Below are positions 44,686 to 54,789 of a stretch of 64,000 nt of DNA, piece by piece. Location: assembly GCF_030272615.1 (NCBI RefSeq), contig NC_081410.1, forward strand, positions 253,875,533 to 253,939,532, in the 5' to 3' direction. The notes beneath the pieces are model-generated. The model did no database searches, had not been told where the DNA came from, and saw nothing but the letters and a program-made list of their open reading frames with translations. Position numbers and translations under genes: made by a program. The DNA comes from Cryptomeria japonica (taxonomy: Eukaryota > Streptophyta > Pinopsida > Cupressales > Cupressaceae). How positions within the stretch are numbered: position 1 is the stretch's first letter; every line of letters begins with the position of its first letter.

Positions 44686-46205
44686 AACACCCCCCCAAAT
44701 TCACTCAATCAAGAAACCCCCCCCCAAAATGGTGATTTGGCACTTTATACCTAGTGCATATACAATGGGCCACTTGCAAAACTAGGCAAAGTGGACTTCT
44801 GATTTCAATTTACAACTTCTCAAAATGATATATAAGAGACTTCAACAAATACTGCTAGTGATCTAAACTGAGATCCAAGCAAAATGCAAGTACCAAATAG
44901 GCCAAAAATGGTCAAATACTGAAAGTATAATTTCTACTCAAAATCACTACAAACAAATGGCAGATTATGAAAGCAGACAAAAAATTATGCACTTTCAAAA
45001 TAAACGACACCTGAAAAGGAGGTTGGATGACCCCAAACGAAGCCTCTGAAGTTGCAAAATCGGGGATTACACAAGTACAATCATGAAGATCTGCAATTTT
45101 TAAAAACTTCATCCATTAAAATTAGAAAATTCTTCCACCATTGCAAAGAGCACGAAATTCTAGCCTATTTCAAAAAAAATTGCACAAAAAATGAGCAAAA
45201 TATAGCCATTTGAAGTTGGACTGCAAAATCAAAAAGCTCAATGAGAGGGGCCTGCAAAAATTTTGAAAAATGATGATGTCAGCGAACAACAGGGTTAAAT
45301 TTGACGGTCGTATGGTCATCGCCAAAACTTCGCTCCCCTACTGACTAAGCGTCCATATAGTACAAACTGCTGACATGGTGTGATCTGGTTGGCTGAAAAA
45401 GCTGACATGGCATACAGATGTTGACGTGTCAGATGATGGGTGTGCTGACGTGTCCTGGTAATTTGGCAGCCAACTAGGCTGCTGACATGGCACTAGGCAG
45501 GGGTGATGTGGCGGTGGGGCCAGCAAATCCGCATGTCAGGGAGATTGTGGGTCTAGGTTTGCGTGGTCATGGAGGAGCCAGAGGTCTGGGCTGCCAGTGG
45601 CGGAGGGCTTGGCTGGAGCAGTGGCAGGGGTTGGGTTGGTGGCAGAGAGGCCTGGGGAGAGATGCCGGAGGTGTTGACCAGCGGTGTACAGTCGGGGTTG
45701 GGAGCGTGGAGTTGGCAGGGGACTACACAGGCATCGACGACAGGGACAACATGGCATGGAAGACTTGTAGGGATAGCATGACGGTCGAGGTGGTCAACAC
45801 AACGGTGGCTAGAGGATGGTCACGGGAGCAGCCTGCAGAAAAATAAATATGCATTACGGGGATCACAACCCCCCAAAAAATTGATTTTTTTTTTTTTTAC
45901 TATCGCTTTTTTTCAACAATATTTTCAAAAATTTTGCAGAAAAATAATTTTTTTTTTCAAAAAATATTTTAAAATTGTTTTTTGAAATCCGTACAACTAT
46001 AGCCAAAATAGGCAAAAAACATTTCTCACCAAATATAGTCGACTTTATAGTCAAAATTTATGGAAACGGCCTCCCGGACTCAACCGTGATGTCCAAATCG
46101 TTGTATGATGCCCCCCAAAAATGAAGATCCCCAAATCCAAAAATTGAAGCCTCCAAAATTGTCTCTCCAAGACAAATCAAAGAAGCCCTTTAAGCTCTGA
46201 TATCA
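44686..46205 (-). other. Copia-2 leader with GC-rich block
   Basis: About 1.5 kb between primer binding site and Gag. It includes homopolymer A/T tracts at 45880-45970, a GC-rich block at 45480-45850, and a cluster of CTGACATG and TGACGTGTC motifs at 45365-45495. The 119-codon plus-strand opening in the GC-rich block is antisense, Gly/Arg/Trp-rich and has no recognisable domain, so I do not call it a gene. Confidence 0.55.
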
Positions 46206-46530
46206 TGTGAGATTTTGCCAAGATCTAGGGCTCAATGAAAAATACAATAGAGAGAGACAAAATAGATGATAGAAATAAACTATATTCTATCAAGATGAAA
46301 ATACTGATCAACTAGATCATTAAACGTTATATACAATGAATATGAGCCTGCTTATATAGGCAAGGCTATATGGATATGTGAGCACACAAACATGACATGT
46401 GGCTCAATAAGAAATAAGGGTAGGTAGGAGAAACAATATAATATTCCACATGAGGTGGATCACCCACCAAAGGTGGAATTATCACTCCACAATAAGTGGA
46501 TATGATAGAGTAGTAACAAGATCAACACAA
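46206..46530 (-). repeat. Copia-2 5' LTR, part before LINE C
   Basis: Matches 41704-42040 of the left LTR, up to the AACAAGATCAACACAA target site. The remainder is at 51136-51283. Confidence 0.9.
46515..46530. repeat. Left TSD of LINE C (16 bp)
   Basis: AACAAGATCAACACAA, identical to 51120-51135. The uninterrupted left LTR has AACAAGATCAACACCA at the same place (42032-42047), which shows the empty site. Confidence 0.92.
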
Positions 46531-46531
46531 T

Positions 46532-48565
46532 TCTTGACAAATTCCTGACTCCATTATTATGGTCCATGAGAACATTCACTCTCTTGTTAGAGCAAAGAAG
46601 AAGGGTCTCGTCCTAAAGCTAGATCTCTCCAAAGCCTATGACAGGGTTGACTGGTCTTTACTTCAAAAAACTCTCACTTCTTTTGGGTTTTCCTCTAGAG
46701 TTGTTGACCTTTTCTCCCAACTTACCACCTCTGCTACTTTTGTTGTTCTTGTCAATGGTTCTCCTTCTACTTTTTTCCAAGCTTCTAGAGGTCTTAGGCA
46801 AGGAGATCATATCTCCCCCATCCTCTTCATTATTATGGCCGAATGCTTTGGAAGGACCATGGAAAAAATGGTTTTGCAAGGCTCCTTTAAGGGCCTCCAA
46901 CCATCCTCTGCTGACCTTATATGCTCCCACCAACAATTTGTTGATGACACTATTATTATGGGGGAATCAAGTATTTCAGAAGCTAAAGTTTTGAAGAGCA
47001 CCTTATGTAAATTTGCCTCTGCTTTAGGTCAGCTTATCAACTAGGCTAAAAGTGAAGTCTTTTTCATTAATACTCCAGAGAGAAGACAACAGAGGATTAG
47101 TAGAATCTTGGAGTGTAGGATTGCTGACCTTCCTGCTACCTACCTTGGTCTCCCCATGGGAATTGCCCCTCCTGATCCCTTCTAGAGTTCTCTAGTGGGT
47201 AAATTTCATAAAAAAATTGCTGGTTGGAAAGGGGCCCTCTTAAGTCAAGTTGGCAAGCTCCAACTCCTTAAGGCTACTCTTCAAAGTATTCCAATTTATG
47301 CTCTTAGTCTTTTCAGAATTCTAGTTAAGTATGCTGAAGCAATTGAGAAAATTCAAAGAAGATTCGTATGGTTTGGGGTTGAGGATAAGTAAAGAATGTC
47401 CTTGGTGGCTTGGGACCAGGTTTGTAGGCCGAAAAGCAAAGGAGGTCTGGGCCTCAGGAGGATTCATACTTTAAATGAAGCTCTCATGTCCAAACAAGTC
47501 TGGAGAATGTTTCATTCCAATTCTGAATGGTGCAAAATTTGGCGAAGTAAGTACTCTCTTTTGTCCTCCTCTCTCTCCTCTTTTATCAATTTGGATCTTA
47601 GTATTAATGGATCCCACATTTGGAATCATGCCTCTAAATGTAAAGAAAGTATAGCTAAAGGAGTGATATGGAAACTTGGAAATGGTAGGAAAGTAAAATT
47701 CTAGGAGGATCCCTGGCTTTTTGATAAACCTTTAATGGACTTCAATGAATGGGCCCCCCATGCTCCCTCCTGTATTAGATCTTTTGGCTCCTTAGTTGTT
47801 GAGTACTGGGATGGTAATGAATGGCAGAACATTGAAAGTATCCACCCTAGCCTTTCTAAGCTCAAGATCCATCTGTCTACGGTATGGCTGAATAATGAAG
47901 AGGACTCTCTTATTTGGAAGCATGATCCCAAAGGAACTTTATTTGTGTCTTCTATGTATTGTGTCCTTCCTCCCCCTCCTATTAACCCTTATTGGTCTAA
48001 ATCCTAGATTAAGGGTCTTACCCCCAAAATCAATTTTTTCTTCTGGACTATCCTCCAAAATAAGATCTTGACCCTTGACAACCTCAAAGGCAGAGGTTTT
48101 TCCCTCCCTAATAGATGTGTGTTGTGCCTTCAAGAGGAAGAGTCTGTGGACCACCTTGCTCTCCACTGTTCCTTCTCAGCCTCTGTTTGGGAAAGCTTCC
48201 TCAAGAGCTTTAGTATTGCTTGGGTGTTTCCTAATAAGATCAGAGATATGTTCTCCTCCTAGAATATTCAATGGGCTAACCCTTTTTTGAGATGTTTGTG
48301 GCAACTCTCTCTTCCTCACATCTTGTGGGGTCTATGGAAAGAAAGAAATAACCGAATCTTTAGGGATGTCTCCCTCAATCAAGATATCGTGTTCCAGAAA
48401 AGTCAATGGTCTATTCAGGAAAATATAGGGATCATTGAGGGTCCTTCTTACTCGAACAACCCACTGGACTCAAATATCTTAAGGGTATGTAATATGAAGA
48501 TCACTGATGGTCATAATCTCAACTATGATAAAAGGCTTGAAGCTAAATGGCAAACCCCTCCTTAA
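46532..48565 (+). pseudogene. LINE C ORF2: reverse transcriptase and zf-RVT domain
   Basis: A single frame with stops. RT blocks: IIMVHENIHSLVRAKKKGL, LKLDLSKAYDRVDWSL (motif A), FVVLVNGSPSTFF, SRGLRQGDHISPILFI, and QQFVDDTIIMG, the catalytic motif with FVDD where plant LINEs often have FADD. Then KGALLSQVGKLQLLKATLQ, KGGLGLRRIHTLNEALMSK, and the zinc-binding domain at 48011-48210 (LTPKINFFFW, CVLC...H...HC), ending WGLWKERNNRIFRD. Stops lie near 47042, 47183, 47390, 47702, 48006, 48260 and 48563; several are CTAG where Trp is expected. The endonuclease is missing through 5' truncation. Confidence 0.9.
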
Positions 48566-49080
48566 GGTTGGCTCAAAGTTAATTTTGATGGTGCTGCCAA
48601 AGGTAACCCAGGTACTTCAGGTTGTGGAGCTATTCTTAGAGATCATAGAGGAATTTGCAAGGAAATGGTTTCTATCCCTATTGGTACCCAAACCAACCAT
48701 AAAGTTGAAGCAATGGCAACTCTTCAAGGCATCACCCTAGCCAAAAAAATGGAAATGCCCCTATCTATGGATAGAAGGGGATTCAAATAATATAATAAAG
48801 TACCTTAATGGGACCTCAAAACCTTCATGGTCAATTCACAACATAATCACCTTTGCTATTGACATTATTAGCACCTTTAAAAATGCCATATCTCCCACAT
48901 CTATCGGGAGGCCAACGACTTTGCTGACTAGGCTGCCAATGCGGCGGTTAAAAGTGAGGTAGTTACCATGTGGACGGGTGAAAGTGGACTCCCTGAAGAT
49001 GTCAGACAAATCATTAGTAATGAGCGATATAGAAGCACTCCAAAGACTCTTGATGGACAGGATAATTATGAAAAGTACTA
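48566..49080 (+). pseudogene. LINE C RNase H
   Basis: GWLKVNFDGAAKGNPGTSGC and HKVEAMATLQGITLAKK carry the first Asp and the Glu. A shift near 48765 leads to YLWIEGDSNNIIKYLNG with the next Asp, and a second shift near 48885 to HISHIYREANDFAD with the last Asp, followed by a stop in place of Trp. All four catalytic positions survive, spread over three frames. Confidence 0.85.
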
Positions 49081-49238
49081 ATGTGAGTACTTTGAGTTAT
49101 TTTAATAATGAGAAAATCACTCATTATAACATCAATGCCATAAACTCTCACACTTTCTGGGTAATTGTTATAGCTTTGAAAAGCTCTCAGTTTAATCAGC
49201 TATGTAAGTTTCAAAATTTGGCCGTGAGTAGCGACAAC

Positions 49239-50948
49239 ATGGGCAGAAATAGGAGGCGATATGAACCAAGTAGTTGTAAAGAATGGAAATAGAAGGAAGA
49301 GGTTTGGGGTATTCTGCAGCAAGGTGGTCTCTCAAACTTCATGGAGAGACTCCATGGCTGAGATGGTATGGTAACCATTCTTTTCTACAAGAACTGGAAG
49401 AAGGGCATGTTAAAAATGGGCGATCGAATGGTTGAAATCGATGAAGATTTAATTGCTCAAGCTATGGGCCTCACCAGGGAAGGTTGCAACTTCTACAAAG
49501 ATAGGAAGGTCAGTAGGGAAGCCATTGAAAGGTACTCGGTAACTGAGAAAGAGAAAAAATGACTGTTAAAGTTGAGCAAAACCTACTACCCGCCTAGGGC
49601 TTTTGCCAAACCCTGTCGGGAGATTCTCTTTGTTTTAATGCAATATATCACTCTAGATGGTAGGTTTACGAAAGCTTATGGGTATCACTTTGTTTTGTTA
49701 AATCACTTTAGGCACAATGATAAGGTTAATTTCCCTTATTTCCTTCTTTGTTCGATGAATGCATCCCTTAAGGCCTACAAAGAGAATCCTCTGGGTGATA
49801 CTACTATGCACCAAGGCATAATGGTCCTAATTTATGACCATTTAAAGGCCACTCAAATTGCTCAGATGCAGCCCTTTGTGGATTCTGAGGAAGAGATGTC
49901 TGATTCTGCCTTTTCTGAGGAGGATGAATCTGAGAGTGACTCTTCATTTGATACAAAGGATAGTTTTGATGACTCAGAGTATGAAAGTAGGAAGAAGAGG
50001 AAATATAGAAAAACAAGACCCTCTTCATCCAAGGGAAAAAAGCCTCAAAGCAAACCCCTGATCAGCATCTCTTTGGAAGGGGAGGACTCAAATGATTCTA
50101 AGAAGGAGAACCCTAAAGGGTTGCTGAAGAAGAAAACAAAATTCCATACCCAGACCCAAAAAAAGAAAAAGAAAAAAGAGGAGACTGGCAAGGAATCGGA
50201 AGTTGACAAGCAAGCAAGGACCCTGGAAGTTGAGCACAACCTAGAAAAAGAGACTATGTAAGAGACTCTCAGGGTTGCCAACATAATTTTTGCCCTCCAC
50301 ATCCCCAAAGAAGAACAGGTTACCCCTGGAAAAGCTGCTCCCTCATATGGCCCTCCTCCCAAGGGTTTGCATGGTTTCATGGAAATAATGGAGTGGCTCA
50401 TTAATGGTTACAAGAAAGCTGTGGATGAATACAAGAAACTCTGTAACAGAGTCTTGATTCTAGAAACCATTAATATTGGGGAGGGGAATACAATGGCCAA
50501 CTATATTAAGGACCTAAAAAACACCATCACCAAAGCTGAAGACATCAGAGATGCTTTCAACCCCAGGTTTGAGAAGATTGAAAAGGAGATGTTGGATAGA
50601 AAAAGCCTTGCGGACACTAGTGAAAAAACCCTCTCAGACAGTGTTACCAAAGTTGATAAAATTGAGGAGTGCCTAAAGAACATCATTGAATAGAGCCTAA
50701 GTATCTTGAAGATCTCGGCTAACAACACCCTCACCCTCATCAGCAAGATGGATGACGAAAAGGAAATCCATGTCTTAGAATTGGAAGCTGAAGGAATAGG
50801 GGAAGCTCAAGGTCCCAGAACCCATACCAGAGGCAAGAGGAAGGAAAAGAAACCGTACAAGGATCTGGAGGACCTAAAAGCTATCGAGGACACCTATGAT
50901 GAGCTGGTGAGAAAGGTGGAGGATCTGCTAAAGAAAATCACTGTGTAG
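49239..50948 (+). pseudogene. LINE C ORF3: conserved domain, acidic and basic tracts, coiled coil (570 codons, one frame)
   Basis: One frame runs from ATG 49239 (MGRNRRRYEPSSCKEWK) to TAG 50946-50948, broken only by in-frame stops near 49290, 49359, 49560, 50259 and 50691, with no frameshift. Domains: conserved N-terminal region to about residue 210 (GGLSNFMERLHG, IDEDLIAQAMGLTREG, KTYYPPRAFAKP, YITLDGRFTKAYGYHFVLLN, GDTTMHQGIMVLIYDHLKA); acidic Ser-rich tract about 213-248; basic tracts about 250-310 (RKKRKYRKTRPSSSKGKK, KKKKKKEE); Leu/Ile-rich coiled coil about 385-570. It begins about 160 bp after RNase H. No RT, protease or zinc-knuckle motif. Function unknown; chaperone-like or nuclear role is inference. 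Confidence 0.78.
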
Positions 50949-51079
50949 CTCCTTCCCTATTTCTTTGCTATTTTTTTGTTAAGCTATTCTTTCTATTCAC
51001 TGGCCTTTTGGCCAGTCTTTATGTTTGCAGACTCTATTGCACTATTCTTCTTGGTGCTTTTTCTCTATCTCTGTTGTAA

Positions 51080-51101
51080 AGGTTTTGGGTCCTGAAAACC
51101 T
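51080..51101 (+). other. LINE C 3'-terminal hairpin
   Basis: AGGTTTT-GGGTCCTG-AAAACCT, 7-bp stem, 18 bp before the right TSD. Same position and fold as in LINE A and LINE B. Confidence 0.65.
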
Positions 51102-51119
51102 ATTTTTTTAATTAATCAA

Positions 51120-51135
51120 AACAAGATCAACACAA
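51120..51135. repeat. Right TSD of LINE C (16 bp)
   Basis: AACAAGATCAACACAA, identical to 46515-46530. The Copia-2 LTR then continues to 51283. Confidence 0.92.
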
Positions 51136-51283
51136 TAAAAGGTGGAAATTCTCCTACACACACTATCCCAATGTGGCACAAACACCCAAGTGTCTCATAC
51201 CCAAACTACTATGAAATGCATTTCCTAAGTAAACTTAAGTATAATGTAATAATATCCAAGATGAATAATTATTTACACCAACA
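51136..51283 (-). repeat. Copia-2 5' LTR, part after LINE C
   Basis: Matches 42048-42195 of the left LTR and ends TTTACACCAACA, followed by the CTTAC TSD at 51284-51288. Confidence 0.9.
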
Positions 51284-51288
51284 CTTAC

Positions 51289-53367
51289 AAAAATTTTCTA
51301 TATGTCCAAACTCTTGACAGTTATAGCATTTCACATTTTCATTGAAGGATGAATCTTTGAAACTATTGTAGGACACTGGTTTACTCTTCCTACATTCAAA
51401 AATCCTATGAACAAATCTATTGCACTGATAACAGACAACATTCATATCCCAGAGTAAATTAAATGGATTTCTACTTTCATAACTCATAGTGGGATTATTG
51501 GTTAATCTACAGTCAGCTACCCTATGTCCAAAATTGTTACACCGGTAACATTTACCATGAAAGTTTGGAACATACCAGTTAGGTTACCTTGGTCCTGCAA
51601 ACATCTGCCTCACCGGGGGTCTTCCTTTCATGTTACTAAATCTAGTAAATCCTTCATGATCAACTCTTGCATTTCTCCTAGGATCTGCATGTCAATAGAT
51701 TGAGTGTGGCCTCCAGTTCATTGATTGTGTATACCAGTTTGTGTGGTGATTTCTAACAACATCTGCATAAGTCTTCTTACCGATATCCTTGCTTACCGTG
51801 AATGTCTTCTTCTCTTCACCTTCACTTGAAGAAGTGAACTGTATCTCCTTACTGGATGTGTCCTTGCTGTTCGAACTTTGTCCTTCTTCAAATCCTAAGC
51901 CACTGGTATCTTTAGATGGCTTTTGTTTGCTCAAAATCTTGTCCAAGGCTTCGGTGCTTCCTTCACATTTTCTTTTCACTTTCATTTCTTCCTTACTTTT
52001 TTCAAGCTCCTTTATGAGCTTCACTATTTCAACTTCCAGATCTTGATGCTCATTTTCCTTCTTCATTAGATTAGAGGATGTAACTTCACATATCTTTTCT
52101 TCTTCCAACTGGAATTTCAAGTCAGATATAACTTGATTGGACTCATCCAAAGATTTCTTCAAGAGACCTTGTTCTTCTACTGTAGCAAGCTTGAACTTCT
52201 TGAGTTCTCTTCTTGTTTTACTCAGCTCCTAAAGAGTACTAATGAGATCACCTTCTAGATCCACTTCAGCCTCAATGTCTTCTTCTTCCTCATCTTCACC
52301 AACCGGTTCATCAAGTGCCATAAAGAGATTAACTTCTCTTTCATTTTCATGGTAGTCATCTTTTGATGCACTTTCTTCATTTGTGGCATCATCCTCAATA
52401 GTATATAGGTTATTTTGCTTCTGGTGTCCTCTTCTTCCTTGTTGGTAGACATTTCTTTCTTTGTCTTTACCGATAGATCTGCCAAAACTTATTTTCTCAT
52501 CTCCATTGGTTTCATTATAAGGACATTTTGCAGCAAAGTGTCCAACTTTACCACAGTTGAAGCATTTGAGTGGTAACTTTCCTTTATACTTGTCGGATCC
52601 TCTCTTGAGATTTCTGACAAAGTTTGCTACTTCTGCATCTGAGTCTTCACTGGATCCTTTAAGAGAAATCTATTCCTTTCCCTTTTTGGTGGAGTTGAAC
52701 ACTGCTTCTTTCCTTGAGGATACTTCACCGGTTGTTCTCATTTCAAAGGTTGTTAGAGAGCCAAATAACTTATCTATTATGAAAATCTTCAAATCCTTGG
52801 CTTCCTATATGGAAAAAACCTTAGTATCATACTTAGATGTGAGAGATCTAAGTACTTTCTTGACAATTATCTCATCTACAATTTCTTCTCCAAGTACTCT
52901 AGTGGTGTTCACGGTTTCATCTATTCTGTGAAGGTAGTCTGCAATCTTTTCTCCATCCTTCATCTTGATTCCTTCAAGTTGACTCCTTATTTCTTGTAGC
53001 TTGGCCTCCTTGACTTTTTCATCTCCTTCAAATAACCTTTGCATTTAATCCCAAGTCTCCTTGGGGGATGTACAGTACATGACCTTGAAAAACTCATTAT
53101 CAGACAACTCGCTTAAGATAGCATGTTTAGCCTTTTCATTATTCTTATACTCCTTCTTATCATCTGGATCAATGGGAGGAATACTAAGGATAGTATGAAC
53201 ATTCTTAATAGACATCCACACATCAAAACTAAGGGAGGAAATATAGGTCTCCATTCTTTTGCTCCAGAAGGCATAGTTAGATCCATCAAACATGGAGGCT
53301 TTTGAGGAGGCAGACTCATTTCTTGCAGTTGTGTTCTAAGACCAAAATATACCCAAGATTTAATCAA
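51289..53367 (-). pseudogene. gag: Copia-1 Gag with coiled coil and four zinc knuckles
   Basis: Minus-strand order: MFDGSNYAFWSKRMETYISS (53293), KEYKNNEKAKHAILSEL, then MQRLFEGDEKVKEAKLQEI and KIADYLHRIDETVNTT (capsid), then CCHC knuckle CFNCGKVGHFAAKC (about 52530-52570), an acidic stretch, a coiled coil at 52162-51900 (ESNQVISDLKFQLEEEK, LVKLIKELEKSKEEMK-like), then three more knuckles: CYRCNNFGHRVADC (about 51520-51560), CYQCNRFVHRIFEC and CYNCQEFGHIENFC (about 51290-51335). Stops and shifts break it into several pieces. The last knuckle continues in frame into the protease across Copia-2. Confidence 0.85.
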
Positions 53368-53379
53368 CTGGGAACCTAG

Positions 53380-53391
53380 GCTCTAATACCA
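53380..53391 (-). other. Copia-1 primer binding site
   Basis: Minus strand TGGTATTAGAGC, a variant of the Met-type TGGTATCAGAGC, next to the 5' LTR end. Confidence 0.75.
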
Positions 53392-53396
53392 ATTGT

Positions 53397-54789
53397 TGAA
53401 CACAAGATGCCACTGAGAGGGGGGTGAATCAGTGACTTCTAATTTCTTAACCCTTTTTCCTCCAAGAGAGATTACCGGTTACCAACCTAGGGACCAAACA
53501 ATCCTGCCGGTAAGATAAAACTAAACAACATAATTAAACCACACAAAGGGAACATCACATAACAACAATATATATGAGGAAACCCCAATATGGGAAAAAC
53601 CTCAATGAGAAATGTTGTTGGAGTCTATTGCTCCAATCCACCCTCACAATGAAATAATGGATTACAATGATTTAGGGCACCAACCCAAGGAGCATCAACC
53701 CCTTCACCAGACTCCAACTTGGTGTTGTACAATGAAATACAATTTAAATATAGTTATAGAAATTGATTGCAAATGAGTTCTGCAACACTTGATCAATGGC
53801 TTTCTACCAGTTAACAACCTCCTCTTATTCACTATTTCTCACACTATCGATTATCAGATTACTCTCTTTGATTACTCACCAGTTATTCCTAGCCTCTCTT
53901 ATTTCTCCCTTAGTATCACACCACACTATGTCACTCTTGGATGCCTTCTTGATCAATCATACCTCACCGGTTAGCTTGATTGTTATACCTACAAGAGTTT
54001 GTCGGTTACTCTATCTCTATCGGTTAGACCCTCTCACTAGTTCGCTTGCTAACTCACTCTGCAACTTTCTTAGAATAAACTAAGGAAGATGATCTTTCTC
54101 CTTGATTATATTCACTTCTTTCTCACTCTTCACATCAAGCATCAATTGATTTTAGCCTCAAGCTCACATAGTTATCATCTAGGGTTCTCGCCAAAACAAC
54201 ATTCAAACAGTGTCGTGTTAGGTTTTTCCTTCACCAACTTGATATGTATTGGATTCGATCCGATCTTCTTTTCTAGAAAGATGATTTGCATGTCATCGAT
54301 CAACACCACCAACACCTTGCATTCCAATGTGCGTTTTCTACATTTGGAGGTCCACACCATGCTTTTCTCTGTTTCTCTGTCACACACCATTAATGGCTCG
54401 GTTGTTTCTTTCAGCAATTGAGCATGAAGATCAGATCTTCTTATAGGATAAGTTCAACCGATTGCCAACCTGTCTTCCTCAAGCCGCAATCTTCTGCCAT
54501 CCTCCCATGACTTGTGGGTTCTTCATAAAAGTTGACCTACTTGTTGACTGTTATGTCGCTGCAAACTTCACTGACCTATGCATGATCACCACCTGGCTTC
54601 CAGTTGTCATCTTTGTTGACATCCACCTCTGCTTGGTTTTCTATGTTGGTTTGACATTATTCATTGACCAAGATTGACTACTGGTTCAAATCACCTTACC
54701 GATATAACCTAACTCCACCGGTGGGCCTTCATTCCTCTTCTCTGTTGGTTGATCAATTTGGCCTTCCATCAAACATGTTGGTCCTATTA
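53397..54789 (-). repeat. Copia-1 5' LTR, broken at its distal end
   Basis: Matches the 3' LTR (17683 onward) from the TGAACACAAGATGCCACTGAG end to CCTATTAC at 54789. The next segment of the 3' LTR (CATTCCATTTACTAGTAGC, near 18796) through the LTR start is absent here: at 54790 the sequence becomes Gypsy-II protease. The 110-codon opening at 54089-54421 is LTR sequence, not a gene. Confidence 0.85.

Larger units (their letters stand above)
46531..51119 (+). mobile_element. LINE C: 5'-truncated LINE with RT, RNase H and ORF3, bounded by TSDs
   Basis: The 4,589-bp unit lies exactly between two identical 16-bp TSDs within a Copia-2 LTR whose other copy shows the empty site. It begins inside the RT (QIPDSIIMVHENIHSL) and includes the rest of RT, zinc-binding domain, RNase H, ORF3 and the 3' hairpin. 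There is no long poly(A) tail; it ends TTAATCAAA before the TSD. This is the best-defined LINE copy in the window. Confidence 0.93.
41704..51283 (-). mobile_element. Copia-2: non-autonomous Ty1/copia element with Gag and protease only
   Basis: Left LTR 41704-42195 and right LTR 46206-46530 plus 51136-51283, split by LINE C, flanked by perfect CTTAC TSDs (41699-41703 and 51284-51288). On the minus strand: 5' LTR, primer binding site TGATATCAGAGC (46194-46205), long leader, Gag, protease, non-coding tail, purine tract ending in a 7-G run, 3' LTR. No integrase or RT is present. Confidence 0.9.
17683..54789 (-). mobile_element. Copia-1: Ty1/copia element, host of five nested TE insertions
   Basis: Read on the minus strand: broken 5' LTR (54789-53397), Met-type primer binding site, Gag (53367-51289), protease and GAG-pre-integrase (41703-40674), integrase (40674 region and 29681-29170), RT (29167-28002), RNase H (21022-20597) and 3' LTR (20332-17683). 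The pieces are separated by Copia-2 with LINE C, the LARD-like element, Gypsy-III and a solo LTR. At each of the four direct junctions the flanks join back into one coding or LTR sequence. The copia gene order (integrase before RT) is clear. Confidence 0.9.

Noticed and set aside
45487-45846. GC-rich 119-codon ORF rich in Gly, Arg and Trp
   Set aside because: Antisense to Copia-2 leader, composition-driven, with other overlapping openings in the same block; no domain.
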